In this document: one piece after another, positions 6,332 to 7,461 of the stretch | How positions within the stretch are numbered: the first letter of the stretch is position 1 | Layout: each line of letters begins with the position of its first letter | From: Nitrospira sp. | GTDB taxonomy: Bacteria > Nitrospirota > Nitrospiria > Nitrospirales > Nitrospiraceae | Reading direction: 5' to 3' | Assembly: GCA_015904075.1 (NCBI GenBank) | Contig: JABMDH010000078.1 | Span: forward strand, 21,613 to 29,073 | Length of the DNA stretch: 7,461 nucleotides | The notes under the pieces: model-generated | Seen by the model: the letters and a program-made list of their open reading frames with translations, nothing else | Told to the model about the DNA's origin: nothing | The model's database searches: none | Made by a program: the position numbers and the translations under genes

Positions 6332-6346
6332 AGCTATGTTTTGATT
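6326..6346. promoter_or_regulatory. Inverted repeat in divergent promoter region, candidate operator
   Basis: AATCAAA (6326-6332) and TTTGATT (6340-6346) are perfect inverted copies separated by 7 bases. The left arm carries the -35 hexamer of the minus-strand promoter. The right arm offers TTGATT at 6341-6346 for the plus strand, where a weak -10-like TATGGA lies 17 bases downstream (6364-6369). A dimeric regulator bound here could affect both directions; this is inference from symmetry and position. Confidence 0.4.
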
Positions 6347-6469
6347 ATGAGTGGTGTGATTCATATGGATTGCAGGCGACCGGTTGCCAATGCGTGCCCA
6401 GTGTTCACTCATTATTGATCGTGAGAGTGCCGATAAAGAGAAGACCATACACACGGCTGTTGACTCACA

Positions 6470-6853
6470 ATGGACCACAATATTCTACAGGATAAAGTAC
6501 AGGCATTTGCACAGCGGTTGCTCCAGGAGGCGCAGGGTGACCCGGTGCGAGCGTTGGGGCTGCTTGTGCTGGTTCTTGATGGGGCGGACATTGAATCGGC
6601 GGAGCATGCGCAACGGCTGATGGCTGAAGTGCGTCAGGCGTTGATCCCGGCGGATCCTATGAAAATGGGACGTCCTGTTCAGCACCTAGCCGGGGAGGTG
6701 TCATGGGAGGGAGTACAACACTGCCTTCGTTGTGCGAGGGTGCTGGCTCGTCATGACCATGGACAAGGAGCCCTGTTTGCAACAGGGTATGTCTATGAGA
6801 TTGGCCCACGGTTTACATCGGAAACATTCAACGAGTTCGATATCTGCAGGTAG
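6470..6853 (+). CDS. Hypothetical protein, 127 residues
   Basis: I do not recognise this protein. The N-terminal half is rich in leucine, alanine, glutamine and acidic residues (QAFAQRLLQEAQGDPVRALG and following up to about residue 57) and looks helical and cytoplasmic. The C-terminal half contains an HCLRCARVLARHDHG segment with two cysteines and three histidines, too irregular to call a zinc site. An in-frame stop lies just upstream (6461-6463), so ATG 6470 is the earliest start, but no clear Shine-Dalgarno precedes it. It is divergent from the secretin gene, about 220 bases away. It could be shortened by a frameshift, as the last 40 residues look less protein-like than the first 60. Confidence 0.6.
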   Translation: MDHNILQDKVQAFAQRLLQEAQGDPVRALGLLVLVLDGADIESAEHAQRLMAEVRQALIPADPMKMGRPVQHLAGEVSWEGVQHCLRCARVLARHDHGQGALFATGYVYEIGPRFTSETFNEFDICR

Positions 6854-6960
6854 TCCTATTGCGGTTCAGTACCGAACCGTCTGTCACGTCGTGCACCATC
6901 CCCAAGAACATCTCCTACTGCCTCCGTTTGTCACCAGCTGTTCAAAAATGGAGAGACGAA

Positions 6961-7143
6961 CTATCTGGGCGGCTGAGAGATTCTGATAACTCCTCTATTT
7001 TCAGGGTGTTCAGGCCAGATGGTTTCAATGCCTATAGGCATTGTACTTGCAGGGTCTTGCCAGGTTTGCCCTCTGACGATGAGCCAATATCCGGTGGTAG
7101 GTTCGATGAGTTGGATATCGCGGGCTAGAGCGCATTCCAACAA
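6961..7143 (-). CDS. Possible small protein or gene remnant, 60 residues
   Basis: The translated sequence has ordinary protein composition (LARDIQLIEPTTGYWLIVRG and a following IGIETIWPEHPENRG) and reasonable codons, unlike the overlapping plus-strand frames. Against it: the only early start is TTG, there is no Shine-Dalgarno, and an in-frame stop lies at 7158-7156. It may be the surviving piece of a broken gene or a chance ORF. No family is recognised. Confidence 0.25.
   Translation of the reverse strand: MLECALARDIQLIEPTTGYWLIVRGQTWQDPASTMPIGIETIWPEHPENRGVIRISQPPR
7026..7043. repeat. 18-bp perfect palindrome
   Basis: CAATGCCTATAGGCATTG is self-complementary over all 18 bases, with no spacer. 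It lies about 125 bases upstream of the TPR-like gene. There is no T run on either side, so it is not a terminator; a binding site for a dimeric protein is possible. Confidence 0.6.
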
Positions 7144-7168
7144 TTCGGAGATCTGCTAAGGTTGTACC

Positions 7169-7461
7169 GTGCGTACCGATAAAAAAACTCCTCTAAAAAC
7201 AGATAAGAAGTCGTCACGGGTCGGCTTCAAGCAGAGTGCTGGCGGTTACGGTAAAAAGACCGTGCTGCTTGAAGAAGCGATCACCCAGATGAATATGGGC
7301 CGGTATGGACGGTCTTCAGCGGCACTGAAGGAATTATTGGCGTTGGATCCCCATAATATGGAGGCGCGACGTCTCTTTGCGACGTTGCACCTTCGTGTGG
7401 GAAGTTTGATTCTGGCAAGGCAGGCTTTCGATTCGCTTATCGACGAAGCGTTTGTCCGGCA
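7169..7461 (+). CDS. TPR-like protein, N-terminal part (3' end outside window)
   Basis: The frame is open from a GTG at 7169 to the right edge (97 codons visible). The GTG is the only plausible start, because an in-frame TAA lies at 7157-7159; AAGG at 7158-7161 is a modest Shine-Dalgarno. After a lysine-rich, probably unstructured N-terminus (RTDKKTPLKTDKKSSR), the sequence from about residue 35 shows helix-turn-helix repeats of TPR type: EEAITQMNMGRYGRSSAALK then LLALDPHNMEARRLFATLHL and VGSLILARQAFDSLI. TPR proteins are protein-interaction scaffolds. There is no signal peptide, so it is probably cytoplasmic. A link to the secretin or PilZ proteins is possible by neighbourhood only. Confidence 0.75.
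   Translation, partial: MRTDKKTPLKTDKKSSRVGFKQSAGGYGKKTVLLEEAITQMNMGRYGRSSAALKELLALDPHNMEARRLFATLHLRVGSLILARQAFDSLIDEAFVR

Larger units (their letters stand above)
6854..7168. other. Gene-poor stretch between the hypothetical gene and the TPR-like gene
   Basis: This stretch of about 315 bases has no strong gene. It holds a 6-bp hairpin just after the hypothetical gene (CGGTTC 6862-6867, GAACCG 6874-6879) without a following T run, a weak minus-strand ORF at 6961-7143, and an 18-bp perfect palindrome at 7026-7043. It may be a decayed gene region. Confidence 0.45.

Noticed and set aside
1..7461. CRISPR array, tRNA or rRNA
   Set aside because: No regularly spaced short repeats and no recognisable RNA gene were found on either strand.

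Overview
The window (about 55% GC by eye) reads as chromosomal DNA of a Gram-negative bacterium. It has signal-peptide-bearing outer-membrane barrel proteins, a GspD-type outer-membrane secretin and PilZ (cyclic-di-GMP receptor) proteins. The style of the PilZ proteins and of the barrel family suggests a Nitrospira-like organism (Nitrospirota). That is an inference from general resemblance, not from a marker gene.

Layout. (1) Positions 1-2793, plus strand: three tandem paralogues of an outer-membrane beta-barrel protein of about 280 residues. The first is cut by the left edge. Genes 2 and 3 share a near-identical leader that contains an in-frame 9-codon mini-ORF ending directly at the main start codon. 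A clear intrinsic terminator (2829-2864) closes the array. (2) Positions 3087-6246, minus strand: a gspD-like secretin gene followed by a PilZ gene, with the 3' third of gspD plus pilZ duplicated head to tail. The order of transcription is full gspD (6246-4681), pilZ copy 2 (4527-4141), a 5'-truncated gspD remnant (4137-3596), pilZ copy 1 (3474-3088). The two units, 3087-4137 and 4140-5222, abut almost exactly and are about 91-92% identical over most of their length. A good sigma-70 promoter for the block lies at 6303-6331, and its -35 hexamer sits in an inverted repeat. (3) Positions 6247-7461: a divergent plus-strand gene of unknown function (6470-6853), a gene-poor stretch of about 315 bases with a weak minus-strand ORF and an 18-bp perfect palindrome, and the start of a TPR-like protein running off the right edge (7169-7461).

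Working together: a secretin co-oriented with a c-di-GMP-binding PilZ protein suggests second-messenger control of an export or pilus machine. No other secretion or pilus genes are visible, so this is inference. The barrel array is convergent with the secretin block and probably transcribed separately. I do not see a clearly new multi-gene system. The strongest unusual signals are the tandem gspD-pilZ duplication with its mostly synonymous divergence, the paralogous barrel array with conserved vicinal cysteines and leader mini-ORFs, and the dyad in the secretin promoter.
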